From JAHBVH01 sp034437715 (GTDB lineage Bacteria; Chloroflexota; Anaerolineae; Caldilineales; Caldilineaceae), in the NCBI GenBank assembly GCA_034437715.1, contig DAOTTR010000161.1, forward strand, positions 1-64,000: a DNA stretch of 64,000 nucleotides, written 5' to 3'. The notes beneath the pieces were generated by a model. It was not told where the DNA came from, did not search any database, and saw only the letters and a list, made by a program, of their open reading frames with translations. The position numbers were made by a program, and so were the translations under genes. Positions within the stretch are counted from its first letter, which is position 1. Each line of letters opens with the position of its first letter. This document shows positions 54,493 to 63,515 of this stretch, piece after piece.

Positions 54493-55665
54493 ATGAATCT
54501 TCGCTCTTTTCAAGTCCCGACGGTGGTCAAACATGCGTTGGGCGCCATTGCTTGCCTGGCCGATGAAGTCAAAGCATTGGGAATGCAGCGTCCCCTACTT
54601 GTCGCGGGGCAGGGATTAGTACGCATTGGCATTGTGGATGAAGTGATTGCACTCCTGAAAACTGCCGGTATTGACTATGTACTCTTCGACCAAGTAATCG
54701 AAAATCCGCCGATTGCCCTGGTCGATCAAGGCGCGGAAGTGTATCGTCAAGCGGCGTGTGATGGTTTGATTGGCCTGGGCGGCGGTAGCTCGATGGACAC
54801 GGCCAAAGCAATTGGCGTGTTGGTGGCGCACAGCGGCTCGATTCGCGCCTATGAATGGGCCGATCCCAACCCGATCACCCAGCACATTCCACCGTTGATT
54901 GCTATTCCCACCACGGCGGGCACGGGCAGTGAAGTTACGTTGTGGTCGGTGATTACGGATCTGGAACGCCACATTAAATATAACGTAGGTGGCACGCCGC
55001 TGATTGGCCCGCATGCAGCGCTGATCGATCCGCTGCTTACGATTAGCATGCCCGCGCCGCTCACGGCTGGGACGGGCATGGATGCGTTGGCCCATGCAAT
55101 TGAATGTTACACCTGTGCCTATGCCCAAGCCTGGCCCGACGCCGTGGCCTTGCAGGCGATGGAATATGTGGGCGACTATTTGCGCGTGGCCTATGCGCAG
55201 GGCCACAATCAGGAAGCCCGTTACAAGATGGCAATGGCGGCTATGTTGGGCGGCATGGCCTATGGCACCGAGAGCGCCGGCGCAGCCCATGCCATGAGCC
55301 AAACGGCGGGCGGCGTGCATGTGACGGTGCCGCATGGTCAACTCACGGCGTGGTTGTTGGGGCCGGTGATGGAATATAATTATCTGGGGGAACCGCAGAA
55401 ATTTGCGCGCATTGCCAAAGCCTTGGGCGAAGATACACGCTGCCTGACGGTCTGGCAGGCCGCAGAAAAGGCAGTTGAAGCTGTTTACAAGTTGATCAAG
55501 GATCTACAAATTCCGTCGCTGCAAGCGTTGGGCTTTACCGAAGCGGAAATTCCGTTGCTGGCAGATATTGCCTTCAAAGATCCGCAAACCATCGGCAATC
55601 CGCGTGATATTGACTATGATGGCTACATGAAACTTTATCAACGCGCATTTGATCTGGGCAAGTGA
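54493..55665 (+). CDS. Iron-containing alcohol dehydrogenase
   Basis: A 390-residue group III (Fe-dependent) alcohol dehydrogenase. GLGGGSSMDTAKA (94-106) binds NAD; PTTAGTGSEVT follows at 139-149. The metal ligands are Asp197, His201, His266 and His281 (GMDALAHAIE, SAGAAHAMSQ, VPHGQLTA). It oxidises or reduces small alcohols/aldehydes, for example lactaldehyde or 1,2-diols. It heads a plus-strand set with a Gfo/Idh protein, an MDR dehydrogenase and threonine aldolase, spaced widely enough that separate promoters are possible. Confidence 0.92.
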   Translation: MNLRSFQVPTVVKHALGAIACLADEVKALGMQRPLLVAGQGLVRIGIVDEVIALLKTAGIDYVLFDQVIENPPIALVDQGAEVYRQAACDGLIGLGGGSSMDTAKAIGVLVAHSGSIRAYEWADPNPITQHIPPLIAIPTTAGTGSEVTLWSVITDLERHIKYNVGGTPLIGPHAALIDPLLTISMPAPLTAGTGMDALAHAIECYTCAYAQAWPDAVALQAMEYVGDYLRVAYAQGHNQEARYKMAMAAMLGGMAYGTESAGAAHAMSQTAGGVHVTVPHGQLTAWLLGPVMEYNYLGEPQKFARIAKALGEDTRCLTVWQAAEKAVEAVYKLIKDLQIPSLQALGFTEAEIPLLADIAFKDPQTIGNPRDIDYDGYMKLYQRAFDLGK

Positions 55666-55675
55666 AGCTATAATC

Positions 55676-55862
55676 TGACACGAATTGCGCGGATTTCACG
55701 AATGAAAAGAGAAAATTGTATCATCTCAATAACTCACGGTATGGGCATGAGGTGGGCGGGCGAACGTTTACTTTCATCCTGTAAATTACTTCCGCCCCAC
55801 CTCGTGCCCCTACTTATTGAGAAGACACAGAAAATTCGTATAATTTGTGTAATTCTCGACAA
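55676..55862. repeat. Inverted-repeat element with ATTCGT ends and GGGCATGAGG core
   Basis: Degenerate terminal arms (GACACGAATT...TTCACGAAT on the left, ATTCGTATAATT...TCTCGAC on the right) enclose a strong hairpin: GGGCATGAGGTGGGCGG (55743-55759) and CCGCCCCACCTCGTGCCC (55792-55809). The core is shared with the element at 46203-46437. It fills the gap between the alcohol dehydrogenase and the next oxidoreductase. Confidence 0.6.
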
Positions 55863-55913
55863 AAATTTTCCTAAAACTGAATCATTACGAACTACGTTTA
55901 ACAGGTGTAAATT

Positions 55914-57074
55914 ATGGGCATTTCATTGGGTCTAGTCGGTTTGGGCAGTTTTGGGGCAGCCTTTGTCGATCTCTTTGCCGCGCATCCCCTAGTCGATCGC
56001 ATGGCGCTTTGTGATCGCGAGCCGGATCGGGTGGCGGCGTTTGCCAAACGGCCAGCCTTGCAAGGCAAACTGAGCATGGCAGATCTCTACACTTCGTTTG
56101 AAGATATCTGCCGCAGCGATCTGGACGCACTGGCGATTATTACGCAACCTTGGCTCCACGCGCCCCAGGCGGTCCAGGCGATGCAACATGGCAAGCATGT
56201 CTATAGCGCCGTCCCGATTGTTTCGCTGCCCGATGGTGATGAGATTTTGGATTGGTGCAATCGCTTGGTCGAAACGGTGCAGAGCACCGGCCAGCACTAC
56301 ATGCTGGGTGAGACGACCTGTTACCGCCCGCAGACCATGTATTGTCGGCGGCAGGCCGCGGCGGGCGCGTTTGGTAGTTTTGTCTACGCCGAGGGGGAAT
56401 ATCTGCATGATGTCGATTCGCCCAGTTCAAATCTGCGCAAGGTGCAACGACGGCGCTTAGCGAGCCAGGCTGGCCGGGAATGGGCGGCGCAGATGAGCGG
56501 TGGCGGTCACTATGGTGGCCCCATGCACTATCCCACCCACTCGACCGGCGGCCCGATCTTTGTGATGGGGGCCCACGCGCTCAAGGTCAGTGCGTGGGGC
56601 TATCAACCGCCGACGCCCGATGACTATTTTCATGGCGAATTTAGCAATGAGACGGCGCTCTTTTCCATGAGCAACGGCGCGACCATGCGTATCTGTGAGT
56701 TTCGGCAGGTGGGCCATGTCAATAGCGAGATCTTTCGCCTCTTTGGCACCGACGGCACCTTTCGCGAAAATAGCTGGGTGAACAAAGAAAAGAGTACGCC
56801 ACTCACCGTTGCCGAAATGCGCGATCCCTTGCCCGCCGAGGTTGCCAGCGCCTTTCAAAGTATCAGCAAAATGTCAGACTTTTATGGCGGACATGGTGGC
56901 TCACACGCCTATCTGGCCCATGAATTTGTCGATGCCGTGGCCCACGGGCGCACCCCCGCGATCAATGTTTGGGAAGCGGTGCGCTATATGGCCGCTGGCG
57001 TCATGGCGCACAAATCTGCCCTGCGCGACGGGGAATTGCTCGCTGTACCCGATTGGGGCGATCCACCTGTGTAA
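55914..57074 (+). CDS. Gfo/Idh/MocA family protein lacking the EKP motif
   Basis: A 386-residue protein with an N-terminal Rossmann fold (SLGLVGLGSFGAAFVDLF) and the C-terminal Gfo/Idh alpha/beta domain (GGPIFVMGAHALKVSAW). At the position where family members have EKP, this protein has HVYSAVPIVSL (Ala99-Val100-Pro101). The conserved Lys is therefore absent, and activity may be altered or the protein may bind ligand only. A His-rich insert (GGGHYGGPMHYPTHSTGG) is present. It lies 62 bp before a zinc-type dehydrogenase gene, probably the same operon. Confidence 0.82.
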   Translation: MGISLGLVGLGSFGAAFVDLFAAHPLVDRMALCDREPDRVAAFAKRPALQGKLSMADLYTSFEDICRSDLDALAIITQPWLHAPQAVQAMQHGKHVYSAVPIVSLPDGDEILDWCNRLVETVQSTGQHYMLGETTCYRPQTMYCRRQAAAGAFGSFVYAEGEYLHDVDSPSSNLRKVQRRRLASQAGREWAAQMSGGGHYGGPMHYPTHSTGGPIFVMGAHALKVSAWGYQPPTPDDYFHGEFSNETALFSMSNGATMRICEFRQVGHVNSEIFRLFGTDGTFRENSWVNKEKSTPLTVAEMRDPLPAEVASAFQSISKMSDFYGGHGGSHAYLAHEFVDAVAHGRTPAINVWEAVRYMAAGVMAHKSALRDGELLAVPDWGDPPV

Positions 57075-57136
57075 CCCCAATCGTAAAATAAATCAAAAAA
57101 ATAAAACCCAAAATCCAGTATTATTGAGGAGTCTGT

Positions 57137-58099
57137 ATGCGTGCAACACAGGTGATGGCACCTGGCAAAGTAATTGTCGTTGATGTGCCCAAGCCCGCAG
57201 TGCAACCCGGCTATGCCCTGGTGCGTACCCGCCAGGTTTCACTCTGCGGTAGTGACTATCATTCGCTCTTTTTCGCGCATGCCTATCCACTACAGCCGGG
57301 CGAAAGTGGTCATGAGGTAGTCGGCGTAGTCGAGGAGATCGACGCGCCCGAGTCGGGCATCAATGTCGGGGATGAAGTATTGACCCTGCTGCGCACCAAT
57401 GCGGGCATGGCCGATTACTGCTTGGTTGCCGCCAGCGATCTGTTGGTGCTGCCCAAAGGCAAACCACTGGATCATTTGTTGCAAGCCCAGCAATTGGGTA
57501 CGGTGATCTATGCCGCCAAGCACATGCCGGTGAGCGTGGTCGCCAAGACCGTGGCGGTGATCGGCCAGGGCTCGGCTGGCTTGTGGTGGAACTATATGAT
57601 GCGCCGCCTAGGCGCGCGCCAGGTGATCGCGGTTGATCTACAGGCGCACCGACTGGCAGTTTCCAAACATTATGGCGCAACCCACACTGTACACAACGCC
57701 ACCATCAACGCGATTCAGGCGGTGAGCGATCTGACCGGCGGTGCCATGGTCGATATTGTGGTAGAAGCCGCAGGCGAAGCCGAGAGCATTCCCTTGGCCG
57801 TTGAATTGGTTAAGCGGCATGGCGCGATTCTCTACTTTGGGGTACCGCGGCTCGATACTGTGGAGTTCCCATTTTTTACCCTTTTCCGCAAATGTCTCTT
57901 GGTACGTGCGATTGTTGGCGCGCTCTCGGATGTCAATCACGAGTGTACGCGCATGGCGTTGGATTTGATCGCCACGGGCGAGGCTGACGTTGGCCCGATG
58001 ATCACCCACCATTTCCCCTTCGAGCAAGTGATCGATGCCTACGAATTACAGTCCACGCGCGATGAAGGCGCAATCAAAGTTGTGGTAGATATCTCGTAA
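57137..58099 (+). CDS. Zinc-type alcohol dehydrogenase (MDR)
   Basis: A 320-residue medium-chain dehydrogenase. The catalytic zinc ligands are Cys37 (SLCGSDYHS) and His59-Glu60 (ESGHEVVG). The cofactor site is VAVIGQGSAGLWWNYMM. The four-Cys structural zinc lobe is missing, which explains the short length. It probably oxidises a polyol or sugar together with the Gfo/Idh protein encoded upstream. GAGGAG precedes the ATG. Confidence 0.88.
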   Translation: MRATQVMAPGKVIVVDVPKPAVQPGYALVRTRQVSLCGSDYHSLFFAHAYPLQPGESGHEVVGVVEEIDAPESGINVGDEVLTLLRTNAGMADYCLVAASDLLVLPKGKPLDHLLQAQQLGTVIYAAKHMPVSVVAKTVAVIGQGSAGLWWNYMMRRLGARQVIAVDLQAHRLAVSKHYGATHTVHNATINAIQAVSDLTGGAMVDIVVEAAGEAESIPLAVELVKRHGAILYFGVPRLDTVEFPFFTLFRKCLLVRAIVGALSDVNHECTRMALDLIATGEADVGPMITHHFPFEQVIDAYELQSTRDEGAIKVVVDIS

Positions 58100-58179
58100 A
58101 TATTTAACCAGATGAAGCAAATAGAAAGCTTTGAGTAATTCGCGTAATTCGTGACAAATATTGTGTTATGGAGTTGGTC

Positions 58180-58212
58180 AGACCTGTAGGATCTATGAGA
58201 CCTTACAGGTCT
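58180..58212. repeat. AGACCTGTAGGGTCT hairpin repeat, copy 3
   Basis: AGACCTGTAGGATCT (58180-58194), ATG loop, AGACCTTACAGGTCT (58198-58212). Same family as 18066 and 40919, slightly diverged. An ATTCGTGACA stretch lies just upstream. Confidence 0.85.
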
Positions 58213-58322
58213 CCTGCGAATATGCAGCTTTGCCAACGCTTCAGGTACAATAACAGCGATGCAAATGCAATCGCCTGCCGGTTGCGGCACCACCTTTTTT
58301 GTTCAATGTAGAGGAGTTTACT

Positions 58323-59414
58323 ATGACAAGCAACAACGCCCACATCATTGATTTACGCAGCGATACGGTTACCAAACCGACTGCGGCTATGCGCCAAGCC
58401 ATGACCGAAGCGGAAGTGGGCGATGATGTTTATGGCGAAGATCCATCGGTGAATCAGTTGGAAGCACTGGTCGCCCAAATGTTGGGTAAGGAAGCGGCAG
58501 TCTTTGTGTCCAGCGGCACCATGGGCAATCTGACCTCAGTGCTGGCCCATTGTGGCCGCGGCGACGAAATGATCCTGGGCGATAAGTCGCACATCTATCG
58601 CTCGGAACAAGGGGGCTCGGCGGGGCTCGGCGGTGTGCATTCCATGGCGATTCGCAATCAGGCCGATGGCACATTAGATTTGAACGAGATTGCTGCCAAC
58701 ATCCGCGGTGATAATGAGCATTATCCTGTCACCAAATTGATCTGCATCGAGAATACCCAGAATTCCTGTGGCGGCACCGTCCTGCCCGTTGCCTACATGG
58801 ATGCCGCAGGCGATCTAGCCCATGACAATGGCTTGAAATTGCATGTCGATGGCGCGCGCCTGTGGAACGCGGCGGTTGCGCTAGGTGTTTCGCCGGCGCG
58901 TCTCGTGCGCAATGCGGACAGCGTCAGTGTTTGTCTCAGCAAAGGGTTGGCCGCACCGGTCGGTTCGGTGGTGGTGGGCGATGCGCCCTTTATCCAGCGC
59001 GCGCGCCGTATGCGCAAGGTGGTGGGCGGCGGTCTGCGCCAAGCGGGTATCTTGGCTGCGGCGGGCATTGTGGCGGTGAATGACATGGTCGAGCGGCTGA
59101 CCGATGACCACGCCAACGCCAAGCGCTTGGCCGAAGGATTGGCCCAACTGGAGGGCATTGCGATTGATCCAGCTGCTACAGAAACCAATCTGGTTTTTTT
59201 TGAATTGACACGGGATGATATGACACCTGCGCACTTAGTCAACGGCCTGGCCGCGCATGGCGTCAAGCTCAATGCCGCCGGCGGTCGCCGTTTGCGGGCT
59301 GTGCTCAACTATCATGTGACTGCCGAAGATGTGGATCGCGTGCTGGCCGCCTTTCGCACAACCCTGCTTGAAGGCGCGCACTTGAACGGCAAAAAAGTCG
59401 TCGCCTACGGCTAA
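58323..59414 (+). CDS. Low-specificity L-threonine aldolase
   Basis: A 363-residue PLP enzyme that splits L-threonine into glycine and acetaldehyde. DLRSDTVTKPT (10-20), GDDVYGEDPSV (33-43), HVDGARLWNAA (Asp176, Arg179) and SVCLSKGLAAPVGS (Schiff-base Lys207) are diagnostic. The start is at MTSNNAHII, backed by GAGGAG; an earlier in-frame start (8 codons) lacks support. With the glyoxylate/hydroxypyruvate-type enzymes elsewhere in the window it may feed a glycine-C2 network, but it is not adjacent to them. Confidence 0.93.
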   Translation: MTSNNAHIIDLRSDTVTKPTAAMRQAMTEAEVGDDVYGEDPSVNQLEALVAQMLGKEAAVFVSSGTMGNLTSVLAHCGRGDEMILGDKSHIYRSEQGGSAGLGGVHSMAIRNQADGTLDLNEIAANIRGDNEHYPVTKLICIENTQNSCGGTVLPVAYMDAAGDLAHDNGLKLHVDGARLWNAAVALGVSPARLVRNADSVSVCLSKGLAAPVGSVVVGDAPFIQRARRMRKVVGGGLRQAGILAAAGIVAVNDMVERLTDDHANAKRLAEGLAQLEGIAIDPAATETNLVFFELTRDDMTPAHLVNGLAAHGVKLNAAGGRRLRAVLNYHVTAEDVDRVLAAFRTTLLEGAHLNGKKVVAYG

Positions 59415-59458
59415 GTTTTGTTCTGTAGCAAAGACTTTCGTCTTTGTCTGGTTTGGGG

Positions 59459-59619
59459 AAAGACTAAGGCGCTTTCAAAGCAATAAGGATCCAGCGCTTG
59501 CCAAACAAAATCATGCGTAGGGGCGGCTGCAAGCCGCCCCGCGTTTGGCTCGCTGCGAACGGGCGGCGGCAAGCCGCCCCTACTGGATACTTGATTCTTT
59601 CTACTGTCCTAAAGTCTTT
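59459..59619. repeat. ~160-bp AAAGACT-ended repeat, copy 3
   Basis: Begins AAAGACTAAGG and ends CCTAAAGTCTTT, with the same core as copies at 21882 and 46450. It is located between the convergent threonine aldolase and HAD genes. A smaller AAAGACTTTCGTCTTT hairpin lies just to its left (59430-59445). Confidence 0.85.
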
Positions 59620-59657
59620 ACTACCGTTTAATCCCGCATAATTTTGCTTACAGTCTA

Positions 59658-60323
59658 CTAGACGGCTGTCGGCACTTGGATCGTCAGGCGATATGCGCTG
59701 GTCGTATGGATGATGACGCGCAGGTCAGAGAGTTTGGGGGCTATGACATTGGCTCGATCCAACTCGTCAGGTGTGTTGGTAGAAGCAATGGCAATGACCT
59801 GGGCCCCGGCGGCTAGGCCCGCTTCAATGCCCGCTGGCGCATCTTCGATCACAACGCAGCGCTGGGGTGGCAAGTTCAGGCGGGCCGCTGCCAGCAAATA
59901 GGGATCGGGGCTGGGCTTGCCCCGCTGCACATCATCGCCGGTGACAAAGACCTGGGGAAAGGGTAGACCCGCATGGCTGAGGCGGGCACTGGCGACAGCC
60001 AACGGCCCAGATGTGGCAATCGCCCAATGATTGGCCGGTAAGCTGGCAAGCAACTGTTGCGCGCCCGGGTAGACCTCTAAGCCTTGGCGATCAGCCGCTT
60101 CGGCCGCCGCTACAATGCGTGCCTCGGCAGCGGTGTCCAGGTGGGGCGCGACAATTTGGATAATCTCGAAGGCGCGCCGACCGTGCCAAACGTCCATAAC
60201 GGCTTGCATGTCGATGCCGTTGCGTGCGGCCCACAACTGCCACTGGCGCTCGATCACTTGCATGGAATTGACCAAGACGCCATCGAGATCGAACAGAATC
60301 GCGTCACAATGAAATTCGTGCAT
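59658..60323 (-). CDS. HAD-superfamily phosphatase
   Basis: A 221-residue HAD hydrolase. FDLDGVLVNSM (nucleophile Asp12, acid Asp14), ATSGP (motif II region), the Lys in RGKPSPDPYLLAA, and VIEDAPAGIEAGLAAG (motif III). The helical cap between the first motifs places it near beta-phosphoglucomutase, glycerol-3-phosphatase and sugar phosphatases. The substrate is probably a small sugar phosphate. The weak site AGGATG precedes the ATG. Confidence 0.88.
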   Translation of the reverse strand: MHEFHCDAILFDLDGVLVNSMQVIERQWQLWAARNGIDMQAVMDVWHGRRAFEIIQIVAPHLDTAAEARIVAAAEAADRQGLEVYPGAQQLLASLPANHWAIATSGPLAVASARLSHAGLPFPQVFVTGDDVQRGKPSPDPYLLAAARLNLPPQRCVVIEDAPAGIEAGLAAGAQVIAIASTNTPDELDRANVIAPKLSDLRVIIHTTSAYRLTIQVPTAV

Positions 60324-60454
60324 TGTACATCCTACTTGTTCTGGCTACGGTTGAAAAGTCTGTACTATTGGGGCAAGTATACCATAGGTAAGCCTACAGC
60401 TTTCGCCTGTCAGTCGATGGTAAACTTTGCTATCTAGAATTTTGGAACAAACCT

Positions 60455-60463
60455 TGGTATAAT
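60455..60463 (+). promoter_or_regulatory. Candidate extended -10 promoter of the VTT-AKR operon
   Basis: TGGTATAAT (TG-n-TATAAT) lies about 85 bases before the VTT gene in the divergent spacer with the HAD gene. Confidence 0.45.
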
Positions 60464-60546
60464 GAAGTCGTAATCATTATATCGCGCTTCACCCATACGT
60501 GCCGTTGTTATACATTTGCTCGTAACCTGATTGGCTTTCAACGTAT

Positions 60547-61317
60547 ATGCTTTACAAAGGCGTTAAACGGCCGCAAGATGCCTTGTGGCGAGTTGTGTTG
60601 CTTTTACGACAGCGTGAAACTTGGTTGGTTTTACTGAGCTTAACCGGGATTGGCGGGTTTTTCTGGCTGATTAGCGAACCCCTGATCTACATTTTGCAGC
60701 AGGGCGATATCGCGCGCACCTGGATCAAGAGTTTTGGTGCCTGGGCACCGCTGGCCTATATTTCCCTGTTTGCCCTCCAGATTATAATCGCACCGCTGCC
60801 CGGTCAATTTATGGGCCTCATGGGCGGCTACATCTTTGGCTTTCTACTCGGCTCACTGTACAGCATCACCGGTTTAACGATTGGTGCCAGTCTCGTCATG
60901 ATCCTTGCGCGGCGCTATGGGCGACCCCTATTGGAACGCTTTTTTGCGAGCGACCAACTGAAACGCTGGGAACGTAAACTTTATATGCGTTCGCCGGTCA
61001 ATTGGGGATTGCTCTTTCTCTTTCCTGTGCCGGACTTTGTTTTCTATTTGGCAGGGTTGAGCAGCGTTGCCTTGTCACGCCTGCTGCCCGCAGTGATTAT
61101 TGGGCGTGGCTTGGGGTTGCTCCTTGCCAATTCGGTTGGTGGCCTGACTGCCTATCTGCCTCCAGAGTGGGCGGCTGTTAAGTGGGCGGTATTTGCCATT
61201 ATTGGCTTCCTCCTTTACCGCCATGAGCGCCGGTTGCGGCTCTATTTACTGCTCGGCGTCCGCTACGTGGAACATATACGGCGACGCTGGACGCGCCAGC
61301 GCCAACTCTCCGCATGA
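60547..61317 (+). CDS. TVP38/TMEM64 (VTT/DedA-like) membrane protein
   Basis: A 256-residue membrane protein with five or six helices and the VTT-domain re-entrant motif around APLPGQFMGLMGGYIFGFLL, then GLTIGASLVMILARRYG and FLFPVPDFVFYLAGLS. Family members move or scramble lipids or act as proton-coupled transporters. The second motif has PVPDFVFYLAGL where many members have R-x-x-P-x-x-P. The stop overlaps the start of the aldo/keto reductase (ATGA), so the two are translated together. Confidence 0.85.
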   Translation: MLYKGVKRPQDALWRVVLLLRQRETWLVLLSLTGIGGFFWLISEPLIYILQQGDIARTWIKSFGAWAPLAYISLFALQIIIAPLPGQFMGLMGGYIFGFLLGSLYSITGLTIGASLVMILARRYGRPLLERFFASDQLKRWERKLYMRSPVNWGLLFLFPVPDFVFYLAGLSSVALSRLLPAVIIGRGLGLLLANSVGGLTAYLPPEWAAVKWAVFAIIGFLLYRHERRLRLYLLLGVRYVEHIRRRWTRQRQLSA

Positions 61318-62312
61318 CACACTTACCTTCCCTGCACGCTGTCACCCGCGCCGCGCCAGCCATCGGGCTGGGCTTGGCGGCGCTGGGGCGTCCGGGCTAC
61401 ATTACCTTGGGCCACGGTGATGATCTGGACCATACCTATCCGGTGGATGCCATGATGCGCCATAGCCATGCCGTACTGGATGCGGCCTGGGCAAGCGGTG
61501 TGCGCTATTTTGACGCGGCGCGCTCCTATGGGCGCGCCGAAGAATTTTTGGGAACTTGGCTGCGGTCGCGGGCGATTGATCCGCAGAGCGTCACCATCGG
61601 CTCGAAGTGGGGCTATACGTATACGGCGGATTGGCAAGTCGCGGCCGCGCAACACGAAGTGAAAGAGCATTCATTGCCGGTGTTACAGTGCCAATGGCAG
61701 GAGAGCCAACACCACTTGGCTGGCTATCTGCGGCTCTATCAAATTCATTCGGCAACGCTGGAAAGTGGCGTGCTGCACAATGCCGCTGTGCTGAACGAAC
61801 TGGCATTGCTAAAACAACAGGGTGTGGCTATCGGTCTCTCGTTGAGTGGTGCGCAACAGGCTGCTACTTTGGCGCAGGCGTTGGCAATTACCGTGGACGG
61901 CGTGCAGCTGTTTGATAGCGTGCAGGCAACCTGGAATCTGTTGGAGCGTTCGGCAGAAGCCATGTTGTTGCAGGCACATGGGCAGGGGCTGGTGGTAATT
62001 GTCAAAGAAGCGCTTGCTAATGGCCGGCTGACTTGGCGCAATCAGGCGGCGGACTTTGCCGGAAAGTTAGCATTATTACAAAAAGCAGCAACGCGGCTGG
62101 CAACGAGCGTTGACGCCCTAGCACTGGCCGCGGTTCTGGCGCAACCTTGGGCGAGTGTGGTGCTCAGCGGCGCGGTGACGGTGGATCAGTTGCGTGCCAA
62201 TGTCGCTGCAACCGGCGTGGCCTGGGATGAAGAAACTGCTACCGCACTTTTGCCATTGCGGGAAACCCCCGAATACTATTGGCGCACACGCAGTCATCTA
62301 CCGTGGAATTGA
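61314..62312 (+). CDS. Aldo/keto reductase
   Basis: A 332-residue NAD(P)H-dependent AKR barrel. The catalytic tetrad is visible: Asp67 and Tyr72 (YFDAARSYG), Lys98 (GSKWGY) and His145 (QIHSAT). The substrate is unknown. It overlaps the VTT gene by 4 bp. The transcript ends at the strong terminator 20 bp downstream. Confidence 0.88.
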   Translation: MTHLPSLHAVTRAAPAIGLGLAALGRPGYITLGHGDDLDHTYPVDAMMRHSHAVLDAAWASGVRYFDAARSYGRAEEFLGTWLRSRAIDPQSVTIGSKWGYTYTADWQVAAAQHEVKEHSLPVLQCQWQESQHHLAGYLRLYQIHSATLESGVLHNAAVLNELALLKQQGVAIGLSLSGAQQAATLAQALAITVDGVQLFDSVQATWNLLERSAEAMLLQAHGQGLVVIVKEALANGRLTWRNQAADFAGKLALLQKAATRLATSVDALALAAVLAQPWASVVLSGAVTVDQLRANVAATGVAWDEETATALLPLRETPEYYWRTRSHLPWN

Positions 62313-62333
62313 TAAGGAGCGTACCAAAGGCAT

Positions 62334-62372
62334 AAAAAAGGCGCTAGGGTTATAAACCCTAGCGCCTTTTTT
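62334..62372. terminator. Bidirectional rho-independent terminator
   Basis: 18-base arms (62334-62351, 62355-62372; six A, GGCGCTAGGGTT / AACCCTAGCGCC, six T) around ATA lie between the convergent AKR and CAP-LysM genes, giving a U-tract in both directions. Confidence 0.95.
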
Positions 62373-62384
62373 ATTTATAGAAAC

Positions 62385-63515
62385 TTACTTGATGCGGAGT
62401 TCCTGCCCTAGCGACAAGATTGAAGTCTCGGTCAGATTATTGAGCTCGAGCAGTTCTTTCCAGCCCAGGTCATAGCGGGCGGCAATGCTGATGACTGTTT
62501 CGCCGTTGGCTACAGTATGGGTTTCTGGCTTTGGCGGTTCGGGGACTGTCTCATCCACAGGTGGTGTCGCACGTTTGACGGCACCGGGAATGCGGATTTC
62601 TTTGCCAACACTGATCACAGAAAACTCACGCAAGCCATTTTCGGCGGCAACTTCTTGCCAGGTAAGGCCATAAATCGAGGCGATGCCCACCAATGTGTCG
62701 CCTGGTTGCACCGTATAGCGGCGGACAAATTCCTCACCCGGGCGTACGACAACATCTTCTTTTGCGGCGCTAGCGGCGACAGTTTGTGCTGCTGCTTCTA
62801 TATCATTAACACCTGGGAGCCGGATCGTTTGACCAATTTGTAGCAAAGAAAATTCTGATATGCCATTGGCTGTGGCAATCACCGGCCATTCGACGCCATA
62901 GCGTAGGCCAATCGACAGCAACGTGTCGCCCGTTTGTACAGTATACGTAGAGCCACCTGCGGGGACGGGCAGCGGTTGTGGCGGCGGCGGCATAACAATT
63001 TGGGCAGCATCGCCACTTTCGCCAGCGGCAAAAACGGCGACGAAGATAATTTGCCCATTGCCAGGATGGCGACCTACCCCAATCCCATATTCATGCCAAT
63101 TCGTGTTCAGAATGTTGCCGCGATGGACTGTGCTGTTCATCCACCATTGAATAGCTTCCCCTGGGGAATTCACTGAAACCCAGTTTTCACTGGCCCAGGC
63201 GTTGCCGTAGCCTGTGCGAACCACGCGCTGCCTGACGTTACTGCCATCGCTACCAGCGTGACTGTAGTTGTAATTGGCCACCATGTCGTTAACATGGTTT
63301 TGGGCAGCTACATTCAGCAGTGGGTGGAGCCCTAGCGGTGGCAACCCTGATTGGGCACGTGCTTGGTTGATCGCAACCGCCACGGTTTGTGCTGCGCCAT
63401 CGAGTTGCCCCAAAATATTGTCCTGGGCATAGATCGAAGTCGCAAACAGCGACGGGATGATCAAAAGGGCAAGCAGAATGTAAGAAATCTTTGTAATCTG
63501 TGTCACATTGCTCAT
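62385..63515 (-). CDS. Secreted CAP-domain protein with three LysM repeats
   Basis: A 376-residue exported protein. After a signal peptide (ISYILLALLIIPSLFATSIY, then AQ) comes a CAP/SCP domain (about 40-165) with SHAGSDGSN and VHRGNILNTNWHEYGIGVG. Three LysM modules follow (YTVQTGDTLLSIGLRYGVEW, YTVQPGDTLVGIASIYGLTW, HTVANGETVISIAARYDLGW), separated by Pro/Ala linkers. LysM binds peptidoglycan or chitin-like glycans; the role of bacterial CAP domains is unsettled. The start at MSNVTQITK is chosen to give a regular signal peptide; no clear ribosome site is seen. Confidence 0.9.
   Translation of the reverse strand: MSNVTQITKISYILLALLIIPSLFATSIYAQDNILGQLDGAAQTVAVAINQARAQSGLPPLGLHPLLNVAAQNHVNDMVANYNYSHAGSDGSNVRQRVVRTGYGNAWASENWVSVNSPGEAIQWWMNSTVHRGNILNTNWHEYGIGVGRHPGNGQIIFVAVFAAGESGDAAQIVMPPPPQPLPVPAGGSTYTVQTGDTLLSIGLRYGVEWPVIATANGISEFSLLQIGQTIRLPGVNDIEAAAQTVAASAAKEDVVVRPGEEFVRRYTVQPGDTLVGIASIYGLTWQEVAAENGLREFSVISVGKEIRIPGAVKRATPPVDETVPEPPKPETHTVANGETVISIAARYDLGWKELLELNNLTETSILSLGQELRIK

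Noticed and set aside
54293..54493. 66-codon minus-strand frame before the iron alcohol dehydrogenase
   Set aside because: No ribosome site, no domain, and an amino-acid mix unlike the neighbouring genes.
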